Source: Pseudomonadales bacterium
GTDB taxonomy: Bacteria > Pseudomonadota > Gammaproteobacteria > Pseudomonadales > Azotimanducaceae
Direction: 5' to 3'
NCBI GenBank assembly: GCA_017642855.1
Contig: JAEPOO010000002.1
Span: forward strand, 931,345-995,344
DNA: 64,000 bases
Below, in pieces: positions 9,289 through 19,446 of the stretch. The translations under genes and the position numbers were made by a program. The notes beneath the pieces were generated by a model. It was given only the letters and a program-made list of their open reading frames with translations. It ran no database searches and had not been told where the DNA came from. How positions within the stretch are numbered: the stretch's first letter is position 1; each line of letters begins with the position of its first letter.

Positions 9289-11098
9289 GCTAATTGTCTA
9301 CGCTTACCTGTTCTTCTGGGTGTCCATGACTAATGCATCGATTGTTGTCCTGGATCAAATCAGCATCCTTGAGTCGCCAACGGAACAAGGGTTAGAACAT
9401 TGGCGAGTTGATCGCGATTCTTTGCCCATCATCTGGCAGCCAGGCGAGTTTTCCGACGGACACGGTTGGTACCGTTTGCCTATCGCTGATTCTCAGATTC
9501 CAGATAAGTTGGCCGGTGTGCTAATGCCACGGGTTTACCTGACGGCTGATGTCTATTTGAACGATTTGTTGATTGGCTCGGCTGGTGCGTCCTTGGACGA
9601 ACCTCCGAGAAACATCAATACACCCTTGTATTTCACTATCCCGCAGAATGCGTGGAAGAAGACTGGGAACTTCTTGACGATACATCATCGATCCTATCCT
9701 GGTGCAGGTCACTTGATGCGTTTGGAACTTGGTGATGATGCGACTCTCAGAGAGCGTTATCGTGAACTCTATTTCTGGCATCAGCATGCCCCGCGAGCAC
9801 TTTATGTCTTGGAGTTATTTTGTGTGCTGTTTGGTTTGGGAATGTGGTCAATCCGCAGAAATGACACCTACTTCGGCTGGTTCGCCGGTGCCATGTTCAG
9901 CCTGAGTCTGCTCACGCTGAACCAGTTCATGGCGGAACCTCCCATGGGGCATAAATGGTGGCTGGCAATTTCGAATACGGGTATTGATGCCTGGATCGTG
10001 TTCTTGATTATGTTTAGTCATAGATCCGTTGGGTACAAAAATCGGGGTCTGGAACTGTTCGCTTTAGGTAATGCCACCCTCGCGTTTTTTTACTACGTCA
10101 CACTTGATGAGGCGCAACTCGTTGAGACCTATGTATTTCACACGGTCTCATTTGCTTTATCGCTTTTTTGCGTCTTCTGGTTTTCCTGGCTAAGAATTGC
10201 TCATCAATTACCAACCTTGGCAACAAGCTTCTTGTTTTTGGTAATTTTTCTTGTGGCAGCACACGATTTCGGACTTCAGGTGAGCCTCGCGGATGAAGGA
10301 TGGGAAGATCGTCGATTTGTCCTGTTCTATGTCGGGCCTCTTTGCTGTCTATTGATGTTTGCGAAGATTGTGCTTGATTTTAATCGCGCCAAAATGACTG
10401 CCGACAATCACGCAGCCGCGCTTAGCGATGAAGTCGCGAGGGTCACCTCTGAATTGGAAGCACAACATAAAGAAATGGAAGTTGTTATGGCAGATCGGGC
10501 GACTGCTTTGGAAAGAGATCGTATCTACCGTGACTTACACGATGACATGGGCGCCCGCCTTCTGTCCGTCTACTACGACGCCAGTGAAGCAAATAACCCC
10601 TCGTTGGCAGAAAAAGCACGGTCTGCGATTAACGAATTGAGAGCTATTGTCACCAGACGGGCGATGTCCGGTGAGACTCTGCTGGATGCCATGGAGGTCT
10701 GGCGCATCGAGTGTGAGGAACGTTGTGATGCCGCCGGTATTGCATTTAGTTGGTGCAACGGCGTCGGAGAAGTTGCGGAAGTTTGGCTGGACGAGATTCA
10801 ATTCAGTTACCTTGCGCGTATGCTGCGCGAACTGCTTACGAATACCCTAAAACATTGTCCGAATGCGACGGCCGTAAACGTCGAAGTCCATTTGAAAGAT
10901 GGCTATCTGGGGATAGACTTTCGGAACGATGGCGTAGAAACGCCAACAGCGCAATGGCAAAAGGGTATAGGTCTGAATAGCATGCAGGCGAGGGTCACCG
11001 AATTGGGTGGTGAGGTCAGCAGAACCGACGTCAGTCCGAAGGGTTGCCTTACGAACATCCGCCTACCCGTCCATCGTGATGCAGTTCTAGGCAACTAA
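9278..11098 (+). CDS. 7TMR-DISM sensor histidine kinase (HisKA_3 type)
   Basis: 606 residues from the ATG at 9278, preceded by a purine-rich ribosome site (AAAAGGCGGGG). Signal peptide, then a periplasmic beta-rich domain (to about residue 170), seven predicted membrane helices (~175-370), a short coiled coil, a HisKA_3 dimerisation domain with phospho-His421 in RDLHDDMG, and a HATPase domain (N box RELLTNTLKH, G box GIGLNSM). This is the NarX/DesK-like kinase class that partners LuxR-type regulators, matching the gene it overlaps. The periplasmic 7TMR-DISM extracellular domain usually binds carbohydrates or similar ligands; the signal here is unknown, though an envelope cue from the neighbouring barrel system is attractive. 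Confidence 0.92.
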   Translation: MLVRLIVYAYLFFWVSMTNASIVVLDQISILESPTEQGLEHWRVDRDSLPIIWQPGEFSDGHGWYRLPIADSQIPDKLAGVLMPRVYLTADVYLNDLLIGSAGASLDEPPRNINTPLYFTIPQNAWKKTGNFLTIHHRSYPGAGHLMRLELGDDATLRERYRELYFWHQHAPRALYVLELFCVLFGLGMWSIRRNDTYFGWFAGAMFSLSLLTLNQFMAEPPMGHKWWLAISNTGIDAWIVFLIMFSHRSVGYKNRGLELFALGNATLAFFYYVTLDEAQLVETYVFHTVSFALSLFCVFWFSWLRIAHQLPTLATSFLFLVIFLVAAHDFGLQVSLADEGWEDRRFVLFYVGPLCCLLMFAKIVLDFNRAKMTADNHAAALSDEVARVTSELEAQHKEMEVVMADRATALERDRIYRDLHDDMGARLLSVYYDASEANNPSLAEKARSAINELRAIVTRRAMSGETLLDAMEVWRIECEERCDAAGIAFSWCNGVGEVAEVWLDEIQFSYLARMLRELLTNTLKHCPNATAVNVEVHLKDGYLGIDFRNDGVETPTAQWQKGIGLNSMQARVTELGGEVSRTDVSPKGCLTNIRLPVHRDAVLGN

Positions 11099-11193
11099 AG
11101 TAAAAGGTATGTTTTAACGTGTTCAAAATCGCGCTCTTAAAGACCTGAACAGCAGGTTGGATTTAGAATAATGCGTTAACGGACGATATCGCT

Positions 11194-11988
11194 ATGAACA
11201 GCTCTCGCCTAACTTTCGACTGGAATTCGCCTCCCTGGCAAGGAGGGGTCGTAAAATATCGACTGGGCCTTCAGCCGATTCAACTCGCAGATTGGTTTGA
11301 CGCGCCGATTTCTGACGATCTCTTTGCTCACAAAAAAAAGTTGTTGGATGAAAAGTACGAGCAGGTCGTTCAGGTGACTGAATTCAGTGAGCCCGCGCAG
11401 AGGGCTCTGGCATCTAACTTTGCGCAACTCGACCCTCAGGATTTTGCTTATCCCGATACTATTGCGCACCTTGGTTTGCAGGTTGCTGATGATCTCTGTC
11501 TTATCGAGAGCGGCGGGGAGCAGCGTATGCTCGCTGCCAGTGTTTGTTCACCAACCTATTGGGATGTGCGTGACAAGATCGGTTGTTCGCTCGTTGAAAT
11601 TCATGGCCCTGTCGCGACACTCGAAGAAAAAATCGGCCACAAAATCGCGCGTTTCATCAACAATGCACCCGTGTTACAACCTTTCGAGCGAGTAAATTGG
11701 TTTATCCACGCTGATCAGGATCGCTTCCACCTCAAACCTGTTTCGATACAAGGGGAACCTGAAAGCTGGTTTGTTCGCTCTGAACGAGAAACCGTTTGTA
11801 GATTCCATGAAGACTTTGCGCTGTTTACCATCAACCCCAGATTCGCAAGGCTGGCAGAGATTCACGAATACCCGGAAGCGACAGTTGACTTGATAAAGTC
11901 GTTGTCATCATTTGATCAGAAGGAGATTGATTACTTTGGCGGTGCGAAAAAGCATAGGCTTCTGCTGGAGTACCTGCGTAACCCGTGA
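11194..11988 (+). CDS. DUF3445 / haem-dependent oxidative N-demethylase-like protein
   Basis: 264 residues with the pattern of the DUF3445 family: an N-terminal F-W-x-PP-W-type segment, a central region ending in RVNWFIHADQDRFH, and the RSERETVCRFHEDFALFTI block (family form R-x-E-R-Q-T-L-R-R-L). Characterised members use haem and O2 to demethylate small methylated amines. The gene overlaps the start of a GPH-type symporter by four bases (GTGA), which suggests uptake and oxidation of the same small molecule. The substrate is not visible in the sequence. Family membership is a firm pattern match; the enzymatic role is inferred. Confidence 0.8.
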   Translation: MNSSRLTFDWNSPPWQGGVVKYRLGLQPIQLADWFDAPISDDLFAHKKKLLDEKYEQVVQVTEFSEPAQRALASNFAQLDPQDFAYPDTIAHLGLQVADDLCLIESGGEQRMLAASVCSPTYWDVRDKIGCSLVEIHGPVATLEEKIGHKIARFINNAPVLQPFERVNWFIHADQDRFHLKPVSIQGEPESWFVRSERETVCRFHEDFALFTINPRFARLAEIHEYPEATVDLIKSLSSFDQKEIDYFGGAKKHRLLLEYLRNP

Positions 11989-13484
11989 GTGGGTCGAGGG
12001 ATGGGAGAAGTAACTTGCAACCGGAGTACGAGCGACAGGAGCGAGAGGTCCCGATCGGGTTTGGCGGCAAGCTGAGTCAAGGAGTGGGTGCTGTCCCCGA
12101 TACAGTCAAAAATTGGGTGTTCAGTACCTTCATTCTGCTTTTTTATAACCAGATTCTCGGTGTCGATGCTTTCAGCGTTTCTGTGGTGTTGGCCATCGCG
12201 ATTGTATTTGATGCCATCACGGACCCCGTGGTTGCCAGTTTCTCAGACAATCTTCGATCCCGTTGGGGGCGGCGGCACCCGCTGATGCTCGTTGCGTCTC
12301 TTCCTCTGGGCGTGGGCATCTACGCGATTTTTGTTCCGCCCGCCGGTCTCTCAGAGATGCAGCTTTTGGCTTGGCTGCTGTTGTTCGTGATCATGGTGCG
12401 CGGATTCATGACCCTCTACTTCGTACCTTGGGCGGCGATCGCCTCTGAATTGTCAGACGATTACCACGATCGCACGTCAATCATGTCGTATCGCTACGCG
12501 TGCGGTTGGACGATCGGCGTTGTCATGCCGGTGATCACCTATACCTTTTTCATGGTGGGGACTGAAGAGAATCCCGTTGGCCAGCTTAACCCGGCCGGCT
12601 ACCCGGCAATGGCGTTTTGTTCAGCTTTATTGCTCTCGGGAGGTGCGCTGGCGACCACGCTGTTGACGCTGAAACAGGTGCCTTACCTGCGGCAACACAA
12701 ACAACCAAGAAGCTTCTCGCTGCGCGGAATGATCGATGAGTTAGTGGGTGCTCTGAAGAACCGACAGTTCGCGCTGGTGTTTACGATTATGATCATGGTG
12801 TCAGCGTTGAGTGGCACGACGGCTAATATCGGTATTTACATGACGACCTTTTTCTGGGGTCTGACCAGCGATGATTTGCGATGGTTTGCGTTGTCTGCAG
12901 TGGGCGCGGTGCTCGCCTTTCCCCTGGTTGCGGGGATTCAACGTAGATGGGATAAGAAGCGCATTTTGCTGGTCTGTACCTATGTCAGTCTGTTTGATGG
13001 CATGACGATTGTTTCACTGCGATTTCTGGATGTGCTACCGCAAAATGGTGACCCCATGTTGCTTGTCATTCTTGTCGGTGCTGGCGTGTTCGCAGCTGGC
13101 GTTGCTGTGGTCCAGGGCATCATTAGCGCGTCGGTACTTGCAGACATTCTCGATGACCATGAGCTGCGAACCGGGCTTCGCCAGGAAGGGATGTTCAATG
13201 CGGCTATCTCTTTTTCCGGTAAGGCAGTCTCCAGCATCGGTATTGTGCTAGGTGGGCTGATCATTACTGCTATTCAGTTTCCGACTAACCTGCCCCCGGG
13301 TGAAGTCCCTGTTGAGACCGTGCTTCGCCTCGGCCTGGTCGTTGGCATCATGATACCGTTGCTTTATCTAATCCCCATAAGTCTGATTCATAGATACCGT
13401 ATCACGCGTGAAGTGCATGCCGACATTCAGCGGCAGCTGGAGGCGCGGAGGCGGAAAATAATCGCCGGTTCTGTGATGGATTAG
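11985..13484 (+). CDS. GPH-family (MelB-like) MFS symporter
   Basis: About 499 residues with twelve predicted membrane helices. The sequence DAITDPVVASFSDNLRSRWGRRHP near residues 65-90 is the hallmark loop of glycoside-pentoside-hexuronide:cation symporters, with the Asp pair used for cation coupling. The GTG at 11985 overlaps the previous stop (GTGA), but a TTG at 12015 has a much better ribosome site (GGGAGA six bases upstream) and may be the true start. Members of this family in environmental gammaproteobacteria sit beside oxidative enzymes and carry diverse solutes, so the cargo is probably the N-demethylase substrate rather than a sugar. Confidence 0.88.
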   Translation: MSGSRDGRSNLQPEYERQEREVPIGFGGKLSQGVGAVPDTVKNWVFSTFILLFYNQILGVDAFSVSVVLAIAIVFDAITDPVVASFSDNLRSRWGRRHPLMLVASLPLGVGIYAIFVPPAGLSEMQLLAWLLLFVIMVRGFMTLYFVPWAAIASELSDDYHDRTSIMSYRYACGWTIGVVMPVITYTFFMVGTEENPVGQLNPAGYPAMAFCSALLLSGGALATTLLTLKQVPYLRQHKQPRSFSLRGMIDELVGALKNRQFALVFTIMIMVSALSGTTANIGIYMTTFFWGLTSDDLRWFALSAVGAVLAFPLVAGIQRRWDKKRILLVCTYVSLFDGMTIVSLRFLDVLPQNGDPMLLVILVGAGVFAAGVAVVQGIISASVLADILDDHELRTGLRQEGMFNAAISFSGKAVSSIGIVLGGLIITAIQFPTNLPPGEVPVETVLRLGLVVGIMIPLLYLIPISLIHRYRITREVHADIQRQLEARRRKIIAGSVMD

Positions 13485-13593
13485 GCGGGGTAGGGCTCTA
13501 CGGTAGCTTTGCTTGATCAATTCTGAGATTGATGATTAGGTTCATGGCGTATTCTCACCTCAGTGCAAGTTGGAGGATGCCGGTCAGGTTCCG

Positions 13594-15549
13594 TCAACAG
13601 TCCAGCGGTTTCAGAAGGTCCTGTCGAGGCGAGACCTCCAAGTATCTGCAGGTTTCGTCACGCACATCAAAGGTCCGCGCCCGAGAAAAGTAGTCAGCCG
13701 CTTTTCCAGGGTCATTCAAACGTTCCTGATAGGCTTCGCCAGCAAGACGTAGAAAAGCGCCTGCTCCGGTATCCACCGGATCACCAAGCACGTGTATCTC
13801 TCCGGATTCGATTAGGGAGATCAACTTCTCGGAATCGATGTCATGATCTCGACGAAGCAGGTGATGCAGCGTCCAGATTTTTCCCTGCAGAGTACCTGAG
13901 ATCATGTGAAGCCGAGCTTTCGCATAGTCGTCGAGCTCATCGACCAGAAAAGAATGACCCACCACCACACGAGCGTAGTCGTAGACAATGGAGTGCAGCC
14001 AGAGCCGAATAAACGGCTCACGTATGGCGTTTGCTTTAAGTGCTGGAATCAGTTGTGTCATAAACGCATCAAGAGCTGGCATGAAACCAAAGCCCGCCAT
14101 ATCAGAGAGCTCGTGGTAAATGCCAAAGTCCGTTGAGGTATAGCCCAGCCCTGATATGGAATAAACCGGCCTAGGCGTGTGGTCAACGAAGCGTTTGACG
14201 GCCTCCTTCTGAATCGATTCGGGTAAGTCGGGTTGCACGAGCCGATTGGCGAATAGTATGTTGTGCTGATGGCGCACCTCAACATCCGTTCTTACCCGCT
14301 CCACGAATCTCAGGTAAGCGGACGGCCCCGTCTGTGCATCTCCAGCAACAAACAGCACGGCATCTTCTTTCAATGAATCGAACAGCATTCGATAGTAGCG
14401 GTCTACCCAGATCGTATCCTGGGCACCTAGCCTGCTGAAGTTCTGTGCGGCAATGGCGAGGATAACGGCCGCCACGCCAAACACCCGAACTGAAGGAAAT
14501 TGCGACAAGAGCATTCTCAAACCGAGCGCCAACCAGATTGCGCAGGGAAAGATAGCGAGCAGAATCCAGGTCGAATAGTGCGCCTGCATGCTTTGATCAA
14601 AGGGATAGTTTGTGATCAAAGGCAGAAGGGTCACGTTAGACAACCAGAGCAATACCAGCGACGCCGCAAACCTTAGCCGTAGATGTTTGAAGCTATGAAT
14701 GACGCCTAGTGGCACCAGAAAAAATGCCAGATGCCCTAGTTGATTAATCGACGTGAATGGCAACCACCAGAGATACCCGAAGTTGTTATTTGCTTGCTCG
14801 AAGACACTGTCTCCATAAGTCTGACGGGATACAAGGCGCCAGAAGTCCTGCAGGTCGTTGATGTCCCCAATCATGGAGGTCACACCCGCTGGCTTCATAA
14901 GAATAAGGAGGTAGGGCGAAAGCCCTGCAAGCAGGCATAGGATCAGGCTCGCCAAAAACCCTGGTCTCATGAAGACTGCCCGTACTCTCTTGAAGCGGGC
15001 GATCAGTAGAGGAAGAAATGCAAAAGCAGAAAGTAGGATGAGTGGCCAGTGATTCGACAGGCCAAAAGCAAAAGCCAACACCGCGATGATCAGCCAGCAA
15101 TCTCGGCCGCCTTCGAGATAACGAATGGTGCCGAGAAATGCCAGGGCATACAGAAACGTATTGAGTGTGTAGACCTCAATGATGATGGACTGAGACCAGA
15201 ACGCGAGCGCCAGACCCAAAGAGAAGGTCGCAAGTAATGCCCAGAGGGGCTCAAGCGCGAGAGACCGTGCGAGCAGGAAAAAGACAACCAGGGTTGCCGA
15301 AGAAAAGGCGGCACTGAACAGGTTGCCTGGCAGTGTCCCGGGCAGTGGCAGGGACATAAACGGGTGGCATAACAGAGTGGCGAGAGGATAACCGGGAGGA
15401 TGGGCAATCCCGTTGTCCTGACAAATCAGTTGGAACAAACCGGCATCCACCAGGCTGATGCTGTCTGACCAGGACAACACATAAATCAAGAGACAGACAG
15501 CTGAAATGCCACCCGCCCGCGCGAGTTCCCGGTTCACTGTGACCACCAT
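13594..15549 (-). CDS. DUF2723-family membrane protein (protein O-mannosyltransferase-like)
   Basis: 651 residues. The first ~430 form about ten membrane helices, with the family signature near the N-terminus: an acidic residue in the first loop (SLVDAGLFQL) and GIAHPPGYPL, which resembles the catalytic loop of GT-C lipid-linked-sugar glycosyltransferases. The C-terminal ~220 residues are soluble. The start lies 15 nt after the sulfatase stop, so the two are one operon. DUF2723 proteins are inferred glycosyltransferases acting on the outer face of the membrane; whether this one modifies proteins or lipids cannot be told. Confidence 0.85.
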   Translation of the reverse strand: MVVTVNRELARAGGISAVCLLIYVLSWSDSISLVDAGLFQLICQDNGIAHPPGYPLATLLCHPFMSLPLPGTLPGNLFSAAFSSATLVVFFLLARSLALEPLWALLATFSLGLALAFWSQSIIIEVYTLNTFLYALAFLGTIRYLEGGRDCWLIIAVLAFAFGLSNHWPLILLSAFAFLPLLIARFKRVRAVFMRPGFLASLILCLLAGLSPYLLILMKPAGVTSMIGDINDLQDFWRLVSRQTYGDSVFEQANNNFGYLWWLPFTSINQLGHLAFFLVPLGVIHSFKHLRLRFAASLVLLWLSNVTLLPLITNYPFDQSMQAHYSTWILLAIFPCAIWLALGLRMLLSQFPSVRVFGVAAVILAIAAQNFSRLGAQDTIWVDRYYRMLFDSLKEDAVLFVAGDAQTGPSAYLRFVERVRTDVEVRHQHNILFANRLVQPDLPESIQKEAVKRFVDHTPRPVYSISGLGYTSTDFGIYHELSDMAGFGFMPALDAFMTQLIPALKANAIREPFIRLWLHSIVYDYARVVVGHSFLVDELDDYAKARLHMISGTLQGKIWTLHHLLRRDHDIDSEKLISLIESGEIHVLGDPVDTGAGAFLRLAGEAYQERLNDPGKAADYFSRARTFDVRDETCRYLEVSPRQDLLKPLDC

Positions 15550-15564
15550 GGCTCGCCCGTCGGT

Positions 15565-17142
15565 TTACTGCCTGGCTTTTTGAATGTATTGCTCGACGAC
15601 ATTAGACATATCGAAGGTCTTACCGCCCTGAACCGGGGGGTACTCTGCCAGCGTGTTGAGATGTTCGCTCATCAACTCGCCCATGGGTTGGATAAGCCAT
15701 GAGACTTTCTGGAGGAGGTGGCCGTAGGAGTCCTTATTGTCATAAGTCTCGTAGGGGTCCATGCGAATATTAAAAACCAGCGGTACCGTCCGAGGTATGA
15801 CATTGGCGTAGTAGTCTTCCTTGGTCGAAAAATGAAACTTCCAGGGTCCCATACGAACGGCGGTTAGCTTGCTCTCGTAATAGTGAAAAATGTGGTTACG
15901 GTTCGACGTGTTCTGGTCACCTTTCCAATAGGCCAGGTTATTGACGCCGTCGATATATTGTTTTTTTTGTTTCATAACGCGTTCTGCAACGTCGGGCACA
16001 CCGGCTGCCGCGGCAAGCGTCGTGAACAAGTCCTGGTGACCCTGAATGCCTGTAAGCTTGCGACCCGCCGCTATCTTGCCGGGCCATCTGGCCATCATCG
16101 GAACGCGCACGCCTCCCTCGTAAGTGGTCATTTTTTCGCCGCGAAATGGTGTGGTAGCACCGTGGGGCCAGGAGGAATGTTCCGGTCCGTTGTCGGTGGA
16201 ATAGACCACAATGGTATTCTCTGCCAGTCCTTGCGCATCCAGCCAGTCGAGCACAAGACCCATGTCGTGATCGTGCTGCAGCATGCCGGCTCCGTGGTAG
16301 TCGGCTTCGCTGGTAATGGTTTCTACTTTTTCCAACCATTGGTTACCAACACGCGTGTATAGGTGCATGCGGCTGGTATTCAGCCAAACGAAGAAGGGTT
16401 CCTCCGCCGCCTGCGCGTCCGCCATAAAGCGCAAGGCCTTGGGTATTACCTCACCGGCGTCGAAATTCTTCATGCGCTCCTGGGTAAGTGGTCCCGTGTC
16501 CTCAATAGTTTGTTTGCCTACGCGGCCGAATCGCGGCTGTTTGGTCGAGTCGGAAGCGCTCGTCGCAAAGGAGTGAATGACCCCCCGTGTGCCAAATTTG
16601 TCCTCATAAGTTTCCAGGTCACCGGAATAGGCCCGTGCAAAATTCTGATAATCGCGCTGTTCGGCTTCCTCTTGCGTGTTCAGGTGATACAGATTGCCGA
16701 AAAACTCATCGAATCCGTGAACGGTGGGCAGGTGTTCGTTTCGATCGCCGAGGTGGTTTTTGCCGAAGTGGCCGGTACGATAGCCCTCAGCTTTCATTAT
16801 CTCAGCCAGGGAAGGCGATTCTTTTTGCAAGCCAAGCGCATCGCCCGGCTGCCCGACAGTTGTCATACCGGAGCGAATCGGATATTGGCCGGTGATGAAC
16901 GCGGCGCGCCCGGCGGTGCAAGAAGGCTGCGCGTAGTGGTCAGTAAAGATCGCACCCTCGCTGGCTATCCTATCGATATTGGGGGTCTGATACCCCATGA
17001 CCCCATGGTTGTAAGCGCTGAGGTTTGACCAACCGATGTCGTCGCCCCAGATCACAAGAATGTTCGGGGGGGTGGCCCCCGCTGCGGTTGTGAGGCTGAG
17101 CAGCGCAGTTGCAAGCGTTACCCGAATGGTCTTCAAATACAT
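15565..17142 (-). CDS. Exported arylsulfatase (formylglycine-dependent)
   Basis: 525 residues with a signal peptide (cleavage near AGATPP). The N-terminal metal ligands Asp34-Asp35 (WGDDIGWSN) and the Cys75-Thr-Ala-Gly-Arg motif (PSCTAGR) mark a type I sulfatase whose Cys is converted to formylglycine. The start at 17142 is fixed by a strong AGGAGG site six bases upstream; a TTG 18 nt further out is a poorer choice. Members hydrolyse sulfate esters of polysaccharides, steroids or aryl compounds. It is cotranscribed with the DUF2723 gene and divergent from chrA. No formylglycine-generating enzyme lies in the window. Confidence 0.93.
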   Translation of the reverse strand: MYLKTIRVTLATALLSLTTAAGATPPNILVIWGDDIGWSNLSAYNHGVMGYQTPNIDRIASEGAIFTDHYAQPSCTAGRAAFITGQYPIRSGMTTVGQPGDALGLQKESPSLAEIMKAEGYRTGHFGKNHLGDRNEHLPTVHGFDEFFGNLYHLNTQEEAEQRDYQNFARAYSGDLETYEDKFGTRGVIHSFATSASDSTKQPRFGRVGKQTIEDTGPLTQERMKNFDAGEVIPKALRFMADAQAAEEPFFVWLNTSRMHLYTRVGNQWLEKVETITSEADYHGAGMLQHDHDMGLVLDWLDAQGLAENTIVVYSTDNGPEHSSWPHGATTPFRGEKMTTYEGGVRVPMMARWPGKIAAGRKLTGIQGHQDLFTTLAAAAGVPDVAERVMKQKKQYIDGVNNLAYWKGDQNTSNRNHIFHYYESKLTAVRMGPWKFHFSTKEDYYANVIPRTVPLVFNIRMDPYETYDNKDSYGHLLQKVSWLIQPMGELMSEHLNTLAEYPPVQGGKTFDMSNVVEQYIQKARQ

Positions 17143-17210
17143 GTTGTCCTCCTTGAACAATGTTTTGCACTGCTAACGGCATCGGCAGTACAGCCTGTAC
17201 CCTAAAGTAG

Positions 17211-17240
17211 ACTGTTTAAATCAAAGGTCAACTGTTCAAA
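17211..17240. promoter_or_regulatory. Direct repeat ACTGTTTAAA / ACTGTTCAAA in the sulfatase-chrA divergent region
   Basis: Two ten-base copies differing at one base start exactly 20 bp apart (17211 and 17231), so they lie on the same face of the helix. They sit 69-98 bp upstream of the sulfatase start and 131-160 bp before chrA. The arrangement suits a regulator binding side by side. No family can be named. Confidence 0.35.
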
Positions 17241-17370
17241 CGATTAGAATCGAACGGCGTTGGTTGAAACGAGTCGGGGCAGCGAAATATCAAAGACTGA
17301 CCATGTCTGTTCATCGTGATTTAATCGGTGGAAACCTTACGACATAGTCAACGGCTCTTATCTGGAGGTT

Positions 17371-18534
17371 ATGGTGGATAGGTTTAGGGATTATCGCGAC
17401 GTTTTTATCAGCTTTTTCTTTTTGGGGTTGACGGGTTTCGGCGGGCCCGCTGCTCATATCGGGTACTTTCGAACAACGTTTGTCGAGCAGAAGGGATGGC
17501 TTGATGATGAAACCTTTGGACGATTTGTCGCGCTTTCTCAGTTTTTGCCCGGCCCGGGTTCAAGTCAGTTGGGTTTCTCGATTGGTCTACACAGGGCAGG
17601 CCAGATAGGTGCTTGGCTCGCGTTCATCGGATTTACGTCGCCATCGTTTATTCTTATGTGGTTGCTCGCCAGCTTTGGGCTAAGTTTTCTCGGTCAGGAT
17701 TGGATGCAGGGGATCATAGCCGGCTTGAAGCTGCTAGCGCTTGTGGTCGTGGTTGATGCTTGCGTTGGGATGTACCTCTCTTTCTGTCGAGACACCCGGC
17801 ACGCGACTCTTGCGGTGTCGAGTGCGGTGGTGTTGTTACTGACAAGTGGACTGATATGGCAGTTGTTAGTGTTAGGGTGCGCGGCTTTGGTCGGTTTGTT
17901 TGGAAGCAGACGGGTCGCCCAGTCCGGTCACTCTGGCGCGACTTTAAGCAGACCTGAAATGATTCCGCTCGTAGCTTTTGTTTTGCTATTTGTTGGCAGC
18001 TTTCTGTCGTTCCCGACTGCCATTTTTGCGGATTTTTATGTTGCCGGAAGCCTGGTGTTTGGCGGTGGGCATGTTGTGCTGCCACTGTTGCAAGATACGT
18101 TGGGTGCTGCAGTCAATGAGGACGTGTTCCTGATGGGGTACGCGGCGGCCCAGGCTGTTCCAGGTCCAATGTTCACATTGGCATCGTTTCTTGGCGCAGA
18201 GTTGGATGACCAGGCCCCGTTTCTGGGAGCGTTGGTGGCAACCATCGCGATTTTCTTGCCCGGCTTTCTGCTGTTGCTAGCCTTCCAGCGCAGCTGGCTA
18301 AACTTGTCGCAGCATCCCAGAGCGGCAGGTGTGTCCAGTGCGATGAATGCTGCCGTGGTCGGACTGTTGTTGGCCGTGCTCTACGATCCGGTTTTCAAGT
18401 CAGCGATCTCAGCAGACTGGCATGTCGCTTCGGTCCTTGCGGGTATCTTCTGTCTGAGGGTGCTTAAGCTGAACGTCGCGATACTCGTCGCCCTGTTCGT
18501 AAGCCTCGGTCTAGCGGTCTCGCTGACGGGTTAA
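17371..18534 (+). CDS. chrA: Chromate transporter family protein (ChrA), full-length two-domain form
   Basis: 387 residues, the usual size of long-chain CHR proteins made of two homologous halves. The N-terminal half carries the signature FFFLGLTGFGGPAAHIGYFR followed by ALSQFLPGPGSSQLGFSIG; the second half repeats it in weaker form (SLVFGGGHVVLPLL and AAAQAVPGPMFTLASFLGA). About ten membrane helices. Known members export chromate or exchange it for sulfate. The start follows a good TGGAGG ribosome site. The divergent sulfatase neighbour hints at sulfate physiology, but that is only context. Confidence 0.9.
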   Translation: MVDRFRDYRDVFISFFFLGLTGFGGPAAHIGYFRTTFVEQKGWLDDETFGRFVALSQFLPGPGSSQLGFSIGLHRAGQIGAWLAFIGFTSPSFILMWLLASFGLSFLGQDWMQGIIAGLKLLALVVVVDACVGMYLSFCRDTRHATLAVSSAVVLLLTSGLIWQLLVLGCAALVGLFGSRRVAQSGHSGATLSRPEMIPLVAFVLLFVGSFLSFPTAIFADFYVAGSLVFGGGHVVLPLLQDTLGAAVNEDVFLMGYAAAQAVPGPMFTLASFLGAELDDQAPFLGALVATIAIFLPGFLLLLAFQRSWLNLSQHPRAAGVSSAMNAAVVGLLLAVLYDPVFKSAISADWHVASVLAGIFCLRVLKLNVAILVALFVSLGLAVSLTG

Positions 18535-18642
18535 GCTCATGCCTGACCAGTTATCTTGTCCAGCGAAAGCCGGCAAAGGCAGTTGCCTGGTCTACCCTCT
18601 CCGATAGATCGTCAGGACGAATGGTCGTGTCGAAGCGGCCGA

Positions 18643-19446
18643 TCAGGCGTGTTTCATGGTCAGCATATGCATGGGGAGATCCTCTTCTTCGTCTGCATGG
18701 TGGATCATCGAAGCGAGCTTCGTCCTCAATTCGACGAAAGCGTGTGAAAACTGTAGATCGATACACCGAGGCTTCGGCAGGCTGACATTGACAATGTCTT
18801 GAATCTCTCCCGGGTTCGGTTTCAGTACAAGAACCCTGTCCGCGAGGAATATGGCCTCGTCCAGATCATGGGTGATAAACACCACGGTAATATCAACATG
18901 TTCACAGATAGTCAGTAGATGGTGCTGCATTTTTTGACGGGTCTGTGCATCCAGTGCACCAAAGGGTTCATCCATCAGCAGTACTTTAGGTCGGGCTGCC
19001 AGGGATCGGGCGATGGCCACCCGCTGTTGCATGCCGCCCGAGAGCTCATGGGGATAACGGTGTGCGAAATCGGATAGTCCGATCATCTCCACCCACTGCA
19101 TCGCTTCACTTTCAGCAGATCGGCGACCTTGTCCCTGCACGGTCAGGGCAAACATCACGTTCTTCACGACGGTCAGCCACGGGAACAAAGTGTACTTTTG
19201 AAAAACCATACCGCGATCCGGTGAGGGTCCATCAATGACTTTCCCGTCGATACTGATTTCGCCGGACGTTGGCGAATCGAGACCTGCCATCATTCTTGCG
19301 AGCGTCGACTTGCCGCAGCCCGACGATCCAACCACCGTAAGTAACTCCCCTCGATAGACATCAAAGCTGACCTCTTTGATGGCTGTAGATTCTGCGAAGC
19401 GCCGGGTAACCTGTCTGACTTCGATCAGAGTATCTGTATCGCTCAT
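18643..19446 (-). CDS. ABC transporter ATPase, NitT/TauT type (urea-carboxylase-associated importer)
   Basis: 267 residues with Walker [10 protein letters not shown] (40-48), signature LSGGMQQ (135-141) and Walker B VLLMDEP (155-161). It energises the permease encoded just upstream in the operon. The ATG at 19446 overlaps the permease stop (ATGA), which decides the start over an upstream alternative at 19470. It is the last gene of the eight-gene - strand operon. Closest in kind to SsuB/TauB and to the importer ATPases that accompany urea carboxylase. The likely cargo is guanidine, urea or a derivative, from the shared promoter type with the carboxylase genes. Confidence 0.93.
   Translation of the reverse strand: MSDTDTLIEVRQVTRRFAESTAIKEVSFDVYRGELLTVVGSSGCGKSTLARMMAGLDSPTSGEISIDGKVIDGPSPDRGMVFQKYTLFPWLTVVKNVMFALTVQGQGRRSAESEAMQWVEMIGLSDFAHRYPHELSGGMQQRVAIARSLAARPKVLLMDEPFGALDAQTRQKMQHHLLTICEHVDITVVFITHDLDEAIFLADRVLVLKPNPGEIQDIVNVSLPKPRCIDLQFSHAFVELRTKLASMIHHADEEEDLPMHMLTMKHA

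Noticed and set aside
13485..13593. Terminator between the convergent symporter and DUF2723 genes
   Set aside because: A short GTAG/CTAC stem exists but there is no T-run on either side.
15620..15645. Second copy of the C5/G5 dyad
   Set aside because: The CCCTGAACCGGGGGG stretch lies inside the sulfatase coding sequence and is not symmetric enough.
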